Below, one piece after another: positions 21,814-31,312 of a DNA stretch of 64,000 nt. Where the stretch lies: contig JAEWFA010000021.1 in assembly GCA_023389055.1 (NCBI GenBank), positions 9,510 through 73,509 on the forward strand, in the 5' to 3' direction. Source of the stretch: Pseudomonadota bacterium. GTDB lineage: Bacteria; Pseudomonadota; Gammaproteobacteria; Burkholderiales; Burkholderiaceae_E. Positions within the stretch are counted from its first letter, which is position 1. Every line of letters begins with the position of its first letter. The notes below the pieces were generated by a model. It ran no database searches and was not told the DNA's origin. It saw only the letters and a program-made list of their open reading frames with translations. Both the position numbers and the translations under genes were made by a program.

Positions 21814-22156
21814 GACGATTCTCCGGGTACCGATCAAACCGAAAGGCACGCAATTGTCGGTTTTTTTTCCACCAGGCATCAAGTGCAACCGTCGAACGGC
21901 GTTGCGGCCGACGGCGACGGCGGATTCGGCGGGCCAAAGCGGCTGCCCCGGCCTGGGGACAACTCTGTGAACAAGCTGGCGATGACGCGGCGCGGGGGCT
22001 GGATTTCAAACGGCGTGCCCGCGCGCCGCTCCACTGCACAGATGAAATGTCAAGAGGAATCAAGCAGTTGACGGTTTCGTTCGCGCCGTGGCAGGACTTC
22101 GCAGCGAAAAATCCGATCGAACCGCGCGTGTGGATAGGTTCGTCCGGGAAAGCCGC
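21814..22156. other. Divergent intergenic region between exbB and xseA
   Basis: 343 bases that carry the promoters of both genes. On the plus strand, AAACCGA (21836-21842) and TCGGTTT (21857-21863) form a 7-bp stem ending in eight T. This looks like an intrinsic terminator pointing towards xseA, although no plus-strand gene precedes it. The phrase GGGGACAACTCTGTGAACAA near 21955 resembles TTATCCACA-type DnaA-box runs but is degenerate. No gene was seen. Confidence 0.45.
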
Positions 22157-23545
22157 ATGAGCGCTCGTTTTGCAGGCGCAAACGAAGCACCGACGCGGGA
22201 AATCCTGTCGGTCTCGCAGTTGAACCGCGCCGTTGCTGGCTTGTTGCAGCGCAGCGTCCCGCCGGTGTGGGTTCTCGGCGAGATCTCGAACGCGACGCGC
22301 GCGACCAGCGGCCACTGGTACTTCACGTTGAAGGACGCCACCGCGCAGGTGCGGGCCGTGATGTTCCGGAGCCGCGCGCAGTACCTGACGTTCGTGCCGC
22401 GCAACGGCGAGTGCGTCGAGGCGCGCGCCGTCGTCACCCTGTATGAGCCGCGCGGCGATTTCCAGCTCACGGTGGAAGCGATGCGCCCGGCCGGCGCCGG
22501 CGATCTGTTCCAGCGCTTCGTGAGGCTCAAGGAGAAGCTGCAGGCGGAGGGGTTGTTCGACGCCGCGCGCAAGCGCGCGGTGCCGAAGTTTCCGCGCAGC
22601 GTCGGCGTCGTCACTTCGACGCGCGCTGCCGCGCTGCGCGACGTGCTGACGACGCTGCGACGGCGAGCCCCGGGCGTCGGGGTGGTCGTCTACCCGGCAA
22701 CGGTGCAGGGCGCCGACGCGCCGGCAGCGCTGGTGGCGGCATTGCGCGCGGCGGCGCGCCGAGCCGAGTGCGACGTTCTGCTGCTCGTTCGCGGGGGCGG
22801 CTCGATCGAGGATCTCTGGGCGTTCAACGACGAGACGCTCGCGCGAGCGATCGCCGCGTCGCCGATCCCGGTCGTCAGCGGCGTCGGCCACGAGACCGAT
22901 TTCACGATCGCCGATTTCGTCGCCGACGAGCGCGCGCCCACGCCCACCGGCGCGGCTGCGCACGCGGTTCCCGATCGGCGCGAGTTGGCCGAGCGCGTGT
23001 TGCGAGCCGCGGCGCGCATCGAGCGCGCCTGGTTTCGCCGAACCGAGGCGCTCGAGCAGCGCCTGGATACCGCGGCACGGCTGTTGCGTTCTCCTTCGGC
23101 CCAGTGGCAGGCGCGCGTCCATCGGTTGCAAGCGCTGTCCCAGCGCATCGTCGCTTTCGGTCGGCTCTCGCTCGAGCAGCGCAGGATGCGCGTCGAACGC
23201 CTGTGCACGGGCATTCGTGCTCCGCGCACCGATCTCGCCGAGCAGCGGCTCGCCCACGCCGCGCAGGCGTTGCAGCGATCGTCGGCACAGCGGATCGCAC
23301 GGCTCGACGAGCGCATCGCAAGCCTGGGCGCGGCGCTCGAACTCGTCAGCCCTCGTGCGGTGCTCGAGCGCGGCTATGCGATCGTGCACGACGCCAAAGG
23401 CCACGTCGTCGTGTCGGTTGCGGGCGCCGCGATCGGCGATGCACTGCGCGTTACGCTGCGGGACGGCCGACTCGAGGTCGCCGTACAGGCGACGGAGGCG
23501 ATCGAGACCGCCGAGACGCCGACGAGGACTTGGCCGCCGTCCTAG
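22157..23545 (+). CDS. xseA: Exodeoxyribonuclease VII large subunit
   Basis: The catalytic subunit of exonuclease VII, which degrades single-stranded DNA into oligonucleotides. It is 462 aa. The N-terminal OB domain (VWVLGEISNATRATSGHWYF) is followed by the catalytic region with VGVVTSTRAAALRDVL, VRGGGSIEDLWAFNDE and SGVGHETDFTIADFVAD, and then a long helical C-terminal segment. The ATG at 22157 was taken because the OB domain begins about 15 residues later; an in-frame ATG at 22088 adds unconserved sequence. The small subunit xseB is not nearby. sodB follows after 57 nt. Confidence 0.95.
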   Translation: MSARFAGANEAPTREILSVSQLNRAVAGLLQRSVPPVWVLGEISNATRATSGHWYFTLKDATAQVRAVMFRSRAQYLTFVPRNGECVEARAVVTLYEPRGDFQLTVEAMRPAGAGDLFQRFVRLKEKLQAEGLFDAARKRAVPKFPRSVGVVTSTRAAALRDVLTTLRRRAPGVGVVVYPATVQGADAPAALVAALRAAARRAECDVLLLVRGGGSIEDLWAFNDETLARAIAASPIPVVSGVGHETDFTIADFVADERAPTPTGAAAHAVPDRRELAERVLRAAARIERAWFRRTEALEQRLDTAARLLRSPSAQWQARVHRLQALSQRIVAFGRLSLEQRRMRVERLCTGIRAPRTDLAEQRLAHAAQALQRSSAQRIARLDERIASLGAALELVSPRAVLERGYAIVHDAKGHVVVSVAGAAIGDALRVTLRDGRLEVAVQATEAIETAETPTRTWPPS

Positions 23546-23602
23546 AATCCGGGATCGACTCGCGCGGCCGCGCGGATCCGTACTACGACAAGGAGAAAAC
23601 GA

Positions 23603-24184
23603 ATGGAGCACAAGCTGCCCCCCCTTCCGTACGCGATGGACGCCCTGGCGCCGCACGTGTCGAAGGAGACGCTCGAGTACCACTACGGCAAGCACCATCA
23701 GGCGTACGTCACGAACCTGAACAACCTGATCAAGGGCACCGAGTTCGAGAACATGGGCCTGGAGGACATCGTCCGGAAGTCCTCGGGCGGCGTGTTCAAC
23801 AATGCCGCGCAGGTCTGGAACCACACGTTCTTCTGGTCGTGCATGAAGCCCGGCGGCGGCGGCCAGCCCGCCGGCGCCCTGGCCGATGCGGTCTCGCGCA
23901 AATGGGGATCGTTCGACGCCTTCCGCGAGGCCTTCAGCAAGAGCGCGGTCGGCAATTTCGGCTCGGGCTGGACCTGGCTCGTGAAGAAAAGCGACGGCTC
24001 GGTCGACATCGCGAACACGAGCAACGCCGGAACGCCGCTCACGACCGGCGAAAAGGCGCTGCTCACGATCGACGTCTGGGAGCACGCCTACTACATCGAC
24101 TATCGGAACGCGCGCCCGAAATTCGTTGAAACCTTCCTCGGCAATCTTGCCAACTGGGACTTCGCCGCGAAGAACTTCGGCTGA
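23603..24184 (+). CDS. sodB: Superoxide dismutase, iron type
   Basis: Dismutates superoxide in the cytosol. It is 193 aa. Metal ligands are His27, His74 (WNHTFFW), Asp157 and His161 ([11 protein letters not shown]). Gln70 in AAQVWNH and the [11 protein letters not shown] stretch are marks of the iron rather than manganese type. An AAGGAG ribosome binding site precedes the ATG. It lies directly after xseA, as in many betaproteobacteria. Confidence 0.96.
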   Translation: MEHKLPPLPYAMDALAPHVSKETLEYHYGKHHQAYVTNLNNLIKGTEFENMGLEDIVRKSSGGVFNNAAQVWNHTFFWSCMKPGGGGQPAGALADAVSRKWGSFDAFREAFSKSAVGNFGSGWTWLVKKSDGSVDIANTSNAGTPLTTGEKALLTIDVWEHAYYIDYRNARPKFVETFLGNLANWDFAAKNFG

Positions 24185-24283
24185 TCGTCCCTTTCGCGCG
24201 TCCGCCGGGCACCGAGCGGGGCCGGCGGGCACGCCCGTTGCCTGCAGCGTTCGCTTGCGCATTTCAACAACAGGAGCGGTGCC

Positions 24284-24538
24284 ATGAGCTGGCTGTGGAC
24301 GTTGATCATCGGGCTGGTCGCCGGTGCGATTGCGAAATGGGTGATGCCGGGCCGCCAGGGCGGCGGAATCATCGTGACGATGATCCTCGGGATCGTCGGA
24401 GCGTTCATCGCCACCTGGATCGGACAGGCCGTCGGGTGGTACCGGCCGGGCGAGGGCGCCGGGTTCATCGCGTCGATCGTCGGCGCGCTGATCGTCCTGT
24501 GGATCTACGGCATGGTGACGCGCAAGCGCGAGGCCTGA
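24284..24538 (+). CDS. GlsB/YeaQ/YmgE-family small membrane protein
   Basis: An 84-aa protein with three hydrophobic helices and the family pattern GLVAGAIAKWVMPGRQGGG, followed by GIVGAFIATWIG. Relatives are annotated as transglycosylase-associated or stress-induced membrane proteins, but no activity is established. AACAGGAGCGGTGCC provides the ribosome binding site. The stop codon lies at the edge of a 19-bp tandem repeat. Confidence 0.88.
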   Translation: MSWLWTLIIGLVAGAIAKWVMPGRQGGGIIVTMILGIVGAFIATWIGQAVGWYRPGEGAGFIASIVGALIVLWIYGMVTRKREA

Positions 24539-24608
24539 GCGCGGGCGCGAGGTTTCAGCGCGGGCGCGAGGTTTCAGCGCGGGCGCGAGGCTTCAGCGCG
24601 GGCGCGGG
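24538..24608 (+). repeat. Tandem repeat, 19-bp unit, about 3.7 copies
   Basis: The unit AGCGCGGGCGCGAGGTTTC occurs at 24538-24556 and 24557-24575, a third copy with one change lies at 24576-24594, and a partial fourth runs to 24608. It begins inside the stop codon of the small membrane protein and lies just before the DUF192 gene, which ends on the opposite strand. It has no hairpin symmetry and looks like a minisatellite made by slippage. Confidence 0.9.
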
Positions 24609-24623
24609 CCCCGACTTCGGCCG

Positions 24624-25112
24624 TCAGCGCTGACCCGGGAACACCGAAGGCTGCACCAGTCGCGCGCCCGGCTCGATGCCGTGGCGCGCGAACCATCCTC
24701 GCTCCATCTCGAGTGCGAAGCGCACCGCGCGGCTCGGGCAATGGCTATCGTCGCTGCGCGGCGCCATCTGCGCGATGTTCACGATCCGGCCGTCGTCGTC
24801 CAGGAACGCGATCGACAGCGGCAGCGGGGTGTTGCGCATCCAGAAGCAGTGCACGGCCTTGCCCTCGAAGGCGAACAGCATGCCCTCGTTCGGCCCGAGC
24901 GACTCTCGCGCCATCAATCCGATCTCGCGCGTGCGGGCGGTGTCGGCCAGCTCCGCGCGAATGACGTGGATGCCGGCCTGCAGGCGCACGATGGGCAACT
25001 TCGGCTGAGGATAGGCGGCTGCGCCGGCTTGCGCATTCGCTCGGCTGGGGGCGAGCAGGGCCGGTCCGATCAAGGCGAAGGCGAGGGCGAAGGCCAGGGC
25101 GATTCGTCGCAT
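24624..25112 (-). CDS. DUF192 family exported protein
   Basis: A 162-aa protein with a cleavable signal peptide (hydrophobic residues 4-20, then ANAQAG) and a DUF192 domain at about residues 40-155. The domain is marked by ARTREIGLMARESL, GMLFAFE, CFWMRNTPLPLSIAFLD and the conserved C-terminal ALEMERGWFARHGI. The function is unknown. It is divergent from icd by about 120 bases, which is a common neighbourhood in betaproteobacteria. Confidence 0.88.
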   Translation of the reverse strand: MRRIALAFALAFALIGPALLAPSRANAQAGAAAYPQPKLPIVRLQAGIHVIRAELADTARTREIGLMARESLGPNEGMLFAFEGKAVHCFWMRNTPLPLSIAFLDDDGRIVNIAQMAPRSDDSHCPSRAVRFALEMERGWFARHGIEPGARLVQPSVFPGQR

Positions 25113-25233
25113 CGCGCGATAGTGCCGCAACCGGCACCCGGGCGCGACGCGGCGGATGCTGCGGCATAATTCCGAGGTTCGGCCGCCGGCCCCGCCGGCG
25201 CGCCACCGGCTTCGATCCCGAGGAACCGCATTC

Positions 25234-26487
<1,254 letters not shown>

Positions 26488-26534
26488 CGCCGTCCCGGGG
26501 CGTCTCCGGACGTCCCGGATGGTTCCAGCAGAAG

Positions 26535-26564
26535 CCCCAGATCGTTGATTCGACTGGGGTTTTT
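26535..26564 (+). terminator. Intrinsic terminator after icd
   Basis: CCCCAG (26535-26540) pairs with CTGGGG (26554-26559) across a 13-nt loop and is followed by five T. It lies 47 bases after the icd stop in the right orientation. Confidence 0.7.
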
Positions 26565-26639
26565 CCGCCCACCGTCGAGCACTCGGTCTTGAGGGTGAAG
26601 CAGTCGGTCGAGTGGTCGATCGTTGATTGACCGCTGATG

Positions 26640-26791
26640 GACGTCGCCGCCGTTATGACCGGCAATAGGCTTGCTCCCGCAACGGCCGATGACTACATCG
26701 CTGCCATCGCTGCCATCGCTGCCGCCAACGGTTTGCCGTCGTCACTCGGGATACTGCTCGACGAGGCCAAGCGAAGCACCTAGGCAGCTAG
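26640..26791 (+). pseudogene. Remnant of a PIN-domain (VapC/FitB-like) toxin gene
   Basis: The frame starting at ATG 26655 reads RLAPATADDYIAAIA, a pattern found near the C-terminus of VapC-type PIN nucleases. After the segment AANG the reading must shift by one base to continue as FAVVTRDTA, the next conserved VapC block. A 9-bp unit (ATCGCTGCC) is present three times at 26697-26723 and has expanded the IAA stretch. The upstream two thirds and any antitoxin are missing. I infer a decayed toxin fragment. The remaining intergenic DNA from 26565 to 26639 shows nothing recognisable. Confidence 0.5.
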
Positions 26792-26830
26792 CGGCGGCAT
26801 TCGCGCCGCGCCCAGTTCATGCGAGTCGCT

Positions 26831-27481
26831 TCAAACGCCGGCCGCTACGCCGCCGCGGCACGCTTGCGCGCTCCCGTTCCACTTGCCGCTGGAGTGATCG
26901 CCGTGCGCAACGCCGCGTGCGCTGCGAACACCGCGTGAGCTCATGTTGCGTCGAACTGCGCCAGCGACGAGAAGTGCAACAGCAACCAGTGCGAGCGGCG
27001 CAGGCTCAGAAACCGGGGTTGCCGTTACCCGCCTCAACGCGGCGGTCTCGGTGAAGATGTCAGCAGGGGGAATGCTGTATGCGAACGCAGCTGCTTCTGG
27101 ACTTCCAACAAACAGCCAGTCTTCCTTCAGGGAAGAAACGCTGCAGCTTACGGATCCACAGAAAGTGCCGAACTGGACGTCGATCAGCTCCCCAAGAGCA
27201 TCGAACTCCAGGTGTCCTGTATTCGCATTGAACTCAGTGTACGTAATGCCATACCAGGTAAACGATAAGTCGGTAAACAAGCCTTCACCAGTGTTACGGC
27301 CACCGGGCGTGATACTCGAGCTATCGAACGTGAACGTGCCACTGGAGGAAACCCCTGCAAGCGGCCCGTATGTTGCCGTGACGCTAAACTCGTAGCTGAT
27401 GGGGACCGCGTTGGCGCAAGTGGCGAACAGGATCGCAGAGGCTCCGACAACCATCCAGATGATTCTAGGCATGGTACACAT
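26831..27481 (-). CDS. PEP-CTERM-like exported protein with an atypical C-terminal tail
   Basis: A 216-aa protein with an N-terminal signal peptide (IIWMVVGASAILFATCANA), a Ser/Thr/Gly/Phe-rich beta domain and, near residue 155, a sorting signal of the PEP-CTERM type. This signal is a SEPAPLA motif, a hydrophobic helix (LVAVALLVAGAV) and RR. Such signals are cut by exosortase in EPS-forming bacteria. Two oddities: the motif is SEP rather than PEP, and about 40 residues follow the RR, where family members normally end. Base composition is visibly less GC-rich than its neighbours, suggesting acquisition. No exosortase gene is in the window. Confidence 0.7.
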   Translation of the reverse strand: MCTMPRIIWMVVGASAILFATCANAVPISYEFSVTATYGPLAGVSSSGTFTFDSSSITPGGRNTGEGLFTDLSFTWYGITYTEFNANTGHLEFDALGELIDVQFGTFCGSVSCSVSSLKEDWLFVGSPEAAAFAYSIPPADIFTETAALRRVTATPVSEPAPLALVAVALLVAGAVRRNMSSRGVRSARGVAHGDHSSGKWNGSAQACRGGVAAGV

Positions 27482-27755
27482 CTGCCTTTCCGCGCGGGTC
27501 GAAGTTGCCCATCGAGAATCAAGCCGTTCAGCGTTCTACCGGTCGGCACGGAAGCTTATATTCTCAGCAAGAGGGCGCGCAAGCACCTTCAACGCTCCAA
27601 ACTTGGGATGCACGCGGATCGGGCATAGGAGTTTCAAACAGCCTATTGTCCGCCCGAGTCAGGCCTGCGTGGGCGGCCGATGCCGCTCCGGAGGGTCTTG
27701 GACTGGCACCTGGGCCGTTGCCTCGCCCCGATTTGGCTGGTACCCGACGTTTCGC

Positions 27756-28379
27756 CTACAGCCCACCGCTTGCGCTTGTGCGGGCGGCTGATGCGGCACC
27801 ACCAGCGGGCGCAGCTTCGCGTTCGGCGCCAGCACGCCGTGGAACCTGATCAGGTGCAGCCTGGGCCGCGGCACCAACGCCGCCAGCCGCTGCATGAACT
27901 CCAGCGGGCTCAGCACGCCAAGGTGTCTTGAGCTTGAGCTCCACCTGCCCTGTGGCGTTGAGCTGCACGCGTTCGTCGGACACCGCTGGCCGGGTGATGT
28001 AGCGGCGCAGCTGTTCCAGCCGCTTGCGGTCTTGCGCTTCGACCCGTACCGCGGCGTGCAGACTGAACCCGTCGATGTCGGCGCACAGGGGTTGGCGCGC
28101 TTCGCCCTCGCGCGGCATCGCACCCCTCCGGGTCAGCACCTTCTGCCCGGCGCGGGCACCGAAGGCGATGCGATAAGTGATGGCCGCAGCCTGCAGCGGC
28201 CGCAGCGTGCGCGCCTCCTCGCCGTCGGCATCCGGCTCGGCCAGGTAGGTCTGGCCCATGTCCTCGACCAGCACACCACGGCGCGTGAGCATCTTCATGA
28301 GCCGGGTGATGACGCTCTGAAGCAGCGCGTGCAGCTCGTCGTCGCTCGGCGCATCCACCTCGACGAAGGCTGGGCGCAC
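27756..28379 (-). pseudogene. IS91-family transposase remnant, copy B (frameshifted)
   Basis: The middle and C-terminal parts of an IS91-type (Y2 rolling-circle) transposase. Recognisable blocks are FVEVDAPSDDELHALLQ, GQTYLAEPDADGEEARTLRP, LCADIDGFSLHAAVRVEA and YITRPAVSDERVQLNATGQ. After KLKTPWR the frame breaks. The expected continuation (LSPLEFMQRLAALVPRPR, HLIRFHGVLAPNAKLRPLVV) appears in the next frame, consistent with a small deletion near 27935. The N-terminal zinc and catalytic tyrosine regions are absent, so it is inactive. Confidence 0.8.
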
Positions 28380-28690
28380 CCGTGTCCCGATGCGCCGGCG
28401 TCACCGCCGCGAGCATTTTGCCGTGAGGTGCAAATACGCCGTGATACCTCGTCAGGTGCATGCGTGGCGGCGGTACCAGTGCCGCCAGCCGCGCCATCAG
28501 ATCCAGCGGCTCCAGCACGATGTGCGTGGTGCCATCACGGTAGGGAGTCTTGAGCGTATGGCGCACATGGCCGGATGAGGTCAGCGCCATGTGCTCCACT
28601 GTCACCGGCGGGCGGCCAAGATAGTTGACGCCGGACAGCCGTTCGAGCTTCTGCCTTTGGTCGGGGGCGATGTCGATACCCGCGCTTCTG
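28380..28690 (-). pseudogene. IS91-family transposase remnant, copy A (C-terminal fragment)
   Basis: A second C-terminal fragment of a related IS91-type transposase: DIAPDQRQKLERL, RPPVTVEHMALTSSGHVR, TLKTPYRDGTTHIVLEPLD and LTRYHGVFAPHGKMLAAVTP. It runs on the same strand as copy B and joins it directly near 28379, so a C-terminus is followed by an internal segment of another copy. Upstream sequence to 28740 is degenerate. The two copies differ clearly, so this is fusion of two elements rather than a recent duplication. Confidence 0.75.
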
Positions 28691-28843
28691 CGGTGCAGGA
28701 TCGGGAACGCCTGCGTCCGGGACGACGAGGACTGTCACCAGTGGCCAGGCAGGACGCTCGTACTGGTCCGTTCGTCCTCCTGCCCGGTTCCCTCCGACGC
28801 TTGAGCCCGACCGCCGGCGCGGCCGGTCGACGGAAGCCCTTCG

Positions 28844-29947
28844 TCAGTTCACCGGTCCGCGGCAGGTGCCTGGCCGTCGCGTGGCGAGCGAAAGCACGTC
28901 GTCCACCATCACGTGCACGAATCGCTCCGGCTCCTCGAAGGGCGGGTTGTGCGCCGAGCGCTCGAACCACACGAGCTGCTTGCACGGCGCATCGAGGGTG
29001 TCGAAGTAACGTGCGGCCAGTACGGACGGCACTTGCCAATCGTGGCGGCCAAGCACGAAGACGACCGGAACCTGGAACTGGCGATAGCGCGTGAGGTCGA
29101 GCCTCGAATACTCGGCTCGCAGGCTTTCCAGCGAAAACCGGTTCCCCTGCCCGAACTTCACCAGGTCCACCAGACCGGCCTCGTCGGTGTCCAGGGCGGC
29201 GAGGATCAGTTTTCCAGTGGACAGGTCTTCGTGAAACACGCCGCCGAATGCTTCCACCCACTTGCCCTTGGTCAACTCGTCGTCGACCGACCTGGGACCG
29301 GGACTCATGGCGCGCAGTTCCGTGATGGCGCGGCGGTCGTCCCGCGTCGTGGCCTGGGCAAGGGCCCATTCGTAGGAGAGCCGCTCGCCCTCGGCGAAGT
29401 TCGCGACCTGGCTGATGCCGACGTACGCGGCGACCTTCTCGCGATGACGGTAAGCGTAGAGCGTCCCGAACCCGGTGCCCCAGGAGTGCGCCAACAGGAT
29501 GACCTTGTCCTTGCCGAAGCGCCGCCGGACGAGATCGACCACCTCGTCGAGGTCGCGCTCGAACTGCGCGATCGTCATCGACGCGCGGGGGATGCCGGAC
29601 TGATACGAGCGCCCCGCGCCGCGTTGCTCCCAGTACACCATGAGAAAGTGCTTCTCGAGCGCGGCGTCGTAGTGCCGGAACAGGGCCGCTTCGCTGGCGC
29701 CGGGCCCGCCGTGCAGGAGAACGATGGCGGGCCGGCGCGCATCGGCTCCGCGAAACCAGAGGCTCTGGCGAATGCCTCCGATGGGCACCTGCTCCATCGT
29801 TGCGATGCTGCCCGGTACGACGCGGCCGTCCGCATCCGTGAAAGGACGGGTACCCGTGCAAGCGGCCGCGAACAGCAGCCATGCCGCCGCCAGGACGACG
29901 GTCTGGCGACGGAACGTGCGCAGGCCCGGCGTCCGCGAGCCGGTCAC
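28844..29947 (-). CDS. Alpha/beta hydrolase, proline iminopeptidase-like, exported
   Basis: A 367-aa hydrolase. An N-terminal hydrophobic signal (VVLAAAWLLFAAAC) ending in Cys suggests secretion or a lipoprotein, although the lipobox is not ideal. The oxyanion motif LLHGGPGASE, the nucleophile in LLAHSWGTGFG, the Asp in GRHDWQVPS and the His in SAHNPPFEEPE form a complete triad of the S33 prolyl aminopeptidase type. The GTG at 29947 overlaps the stop of the upstream membrane-protein gene (GTGA), so the two are coupled. The substrate is unknown. Confidence 0.82.
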   Translation of the reverse strand: MTGSRTPGLRTFRRQTVVLAAAWLLFAAACTGTRPFTDADGRVVPGSIATMEQVPIGGIRQSLWFRGADARRPAIVLLHGGPGASEAALFRHYDAALEKHFLMVYWEQRGAGRSYQSGIPRASMTIAQFERDLDEVVDLVRRRFGKDKVILLAHSWGTGFGTLYAYRHREKVAAYVGISQVANFAEGERLSYEWALAQATTRDDRRAITELRAMSPGPRSVDDELTKGKWVEAFGGVFHEDLSTGKLILAALDTDEAGLVDLVKFGQGNRFSLESLRAEYSRLDLTRYRQFQVPVVFVLGRHDWQVPSVLAARYFDTLDAPCKQLVWFERSAHNPPFEEPERFVHVMVDDVLSLATRRPGTCRGPVN

Positions 29948-30375
29948 GGCCTTGCCCACAGTGCGACGAAGCCCGCCGCGTAAAGCAGCCCGAGCATCAG
30001 GCAGATGCCCGAAGACACGAGCCAGAAGGTGGTGGAGTTCCCCCGGAACGCGGACCTGATGAGCGGGAAGGCAAAGGCCCTCGCCAGGAACACGACGCTG
30101 ATCAGGAGCAGCGCAGGCCGGGTGAACGGCAAGCGGGGTACGATGCCCGCGCCAGAGAATGCATACACGGCCCAGGCGAGAAGAACGCCGGCGATTGCGA
30201 GCGTGACGAGGGTTGGCTCGATCCTGCCCGCCTCGACGGCGCGAACCATTCGCTCGCCCGCGCCCATGAACCGATAGGCTGGCGCACCCAGGGCGATGCA
30301 CGCCAGATGGGTGACCGAGGCGACCGCGGTGAGCACGCCGCCAAGTGCAAGGGCCTGGGCGCCGAAGTCGAGCAT
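29944..30375 (-). CDS. Four-helix membrane protein of unknown function
   Basis: Not recognised as a named family with certainty. It is 143 aa with four predicted transmembrane segments, near residues 8-30, 53-75, 85-105 and 115-138, and short loops. There is no signal peptide or metal motif. Its stop overlaps the GTG of the alpha/beta hydrolase by 4 nt. It may be a small sensor or accessory for the hydrolase, but nothing in the sequence proves it. Confidence 0.7.
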   Translation of the reverse strand: MLDFGAQALALGGVLTAVASVTHLACIALGAPAYRFMGAGERMVRAVEAGRIEPTLVTLAIAGVLLAWAVYAFSGAGIVPRLPFTRPALLLISVVFLARAFAFPLIRSAFRGNSTTFWLVSSGICLMLGLLYAAGFVALWARP

Positions 30376-30412
30376 GGTTGTCCCGAGGGCTAAAGGCTAA
30401 CCCGAGCGGCAG

Positions 30413-30904
30413 TCATCCGCTCGATGGAAGGATCGGCCTCTGCCTTCGATCTTGCCCTTCCGCTCTCGACTTCAGCGACGCCACCTCCTGGGAGAGATAG
30501 CGTCCGGTGTCGGAGCGGGACAGCCGGCCGACCAGTGGCCCCAGCAAACCACTGAAGGAGTACCGAAGGGTGACGCGGCAGTTCCCACGCGAAGCCTCTT
30601 CGATCGCGTGTTCTGCGACCATGAGAAGACCCGGCGACCGCGCTTGCCAGACGAATCTGCCGGGCGGCTGCACTTCCGTGACGCGCCAGGTGGCGGGACG
30701 CAGCTTCGGCTGGCGAACGACGTACCTGGAGCCGACTGCCAGCGGCTCACCGTCCAGCGCCTGGACGCTGCTGACGGTGGGAAGCCATTGCGGCCATGCG
30801 ACGACCGCCGCGAGCACGTGCCAGACGGACTCGACTGGCGCGGCGATGTGGGCGGACGCGCTGTAGGACGGCATGCGCGAAGTGGAATGCCCATGGGGAG
30901 TCAT
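30413..30904 (-). CDS. SRPBCC (polyketide cyclase/START-like) protein
   Basis: A 163-aa protein with the SRPBCC fold pattern: SASAHIAAPVESVWHVLA, WPQWLPTVSSVQAL and a C-terminal helix region (GRLSRSDTGRYLSQEVASLK). These proteins bind hydrophobic ligands; the ligand here is unknown. An alternative start at 30874 (MPSYSAS) would remove ten unconserved residues. It follows the cupin gene by 6 nt on the same strand, so the two are likely cotranscribed. Confidence 0.78.
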   Translation of the reverse strand: MTPHGHSTSRMPSYSASAHIAAPVESVWHVLAAVVAWPQWLPTVSSVQALDGEPLAVGSRYVVRQPKLRPATWRVTEVQPPGRFVWQARSPGLLMVAEHAIEEASRGNCRVTLRYSFSGLLGPLVGRLSRSDTGRYLSQEVASLKSRAEGQDRRQRPILPSSG

Positions 30905-30910
30905 CGGTCG

Positions 30911-31297
30911 TCACGCCTTCGCCGAGTCCGATCGCCAGTCCCTGGCGTACACGCTTCTGAAGTTCCGAGGGGGCGTGGTCACGGACAGATAGACGAATGC
31001 CTGCTGGCCACTGTTGTAGAAGCCATGCACGTCTTCTGGCGCGAAGCGCGCCACGTAGCCTTCCTCGATGCGGGCTTCGGTCGTGCCGTTGAGCAGGAGT
31101 GTTCCGTGCCCCGAGAGCGCGATCCAGACTTGCTCGGACGCTTCGTGCACATGCCGAGGATTGGTGGTCCCGGCAGGCACGGTCACCCGTGTGATCGTGG
31201 CCTTTGCCTCGGGCGACGATTCAGGGAAAAGCAACTGCTCCGACTCAACGCCGGAGTTCCGGAGAACCGGTATCTCAATTCGCTTGATGAGCTGCAT
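30911..31297 (-). CDS. Single-domain cupin protein
   Basis: A 128-aa cupin_2 protein. Motif 1 is seen as PRHVHEASEQVWIALSGHG, with histidines and a glutamate as probable metal ligands, and motif 2 as FAPEDVHGFYNSG. Function and substrate are not identifiable. It lies 15 nt after the ECF sigma factor gene and before the SRPBCC gene, so the three may be one unit under the sigma factor. Confidence 0.82.
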   Translation of the reverse strand: MQLIKRIEIPVLRNSGVESEQLLFPESSPEAKATITRVTVPAGTTNPRHVHEASEQVWIALSGHGTLLLNGTTEARIEEGYVARFAPEDVHGFYNSGQQAFVYLSVTTPPRNFRSVYARDWRSDSAKA

Positions 31298-31312
31298 CGA
31301 CCCTCCCTTCGT

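Noticed and set aside
20762..24262. A 1166-codon open frame on minus
   Set aside because: Only its last 150 codons (exbD) are a real gene; the rest is antisense to xseA and sodB.
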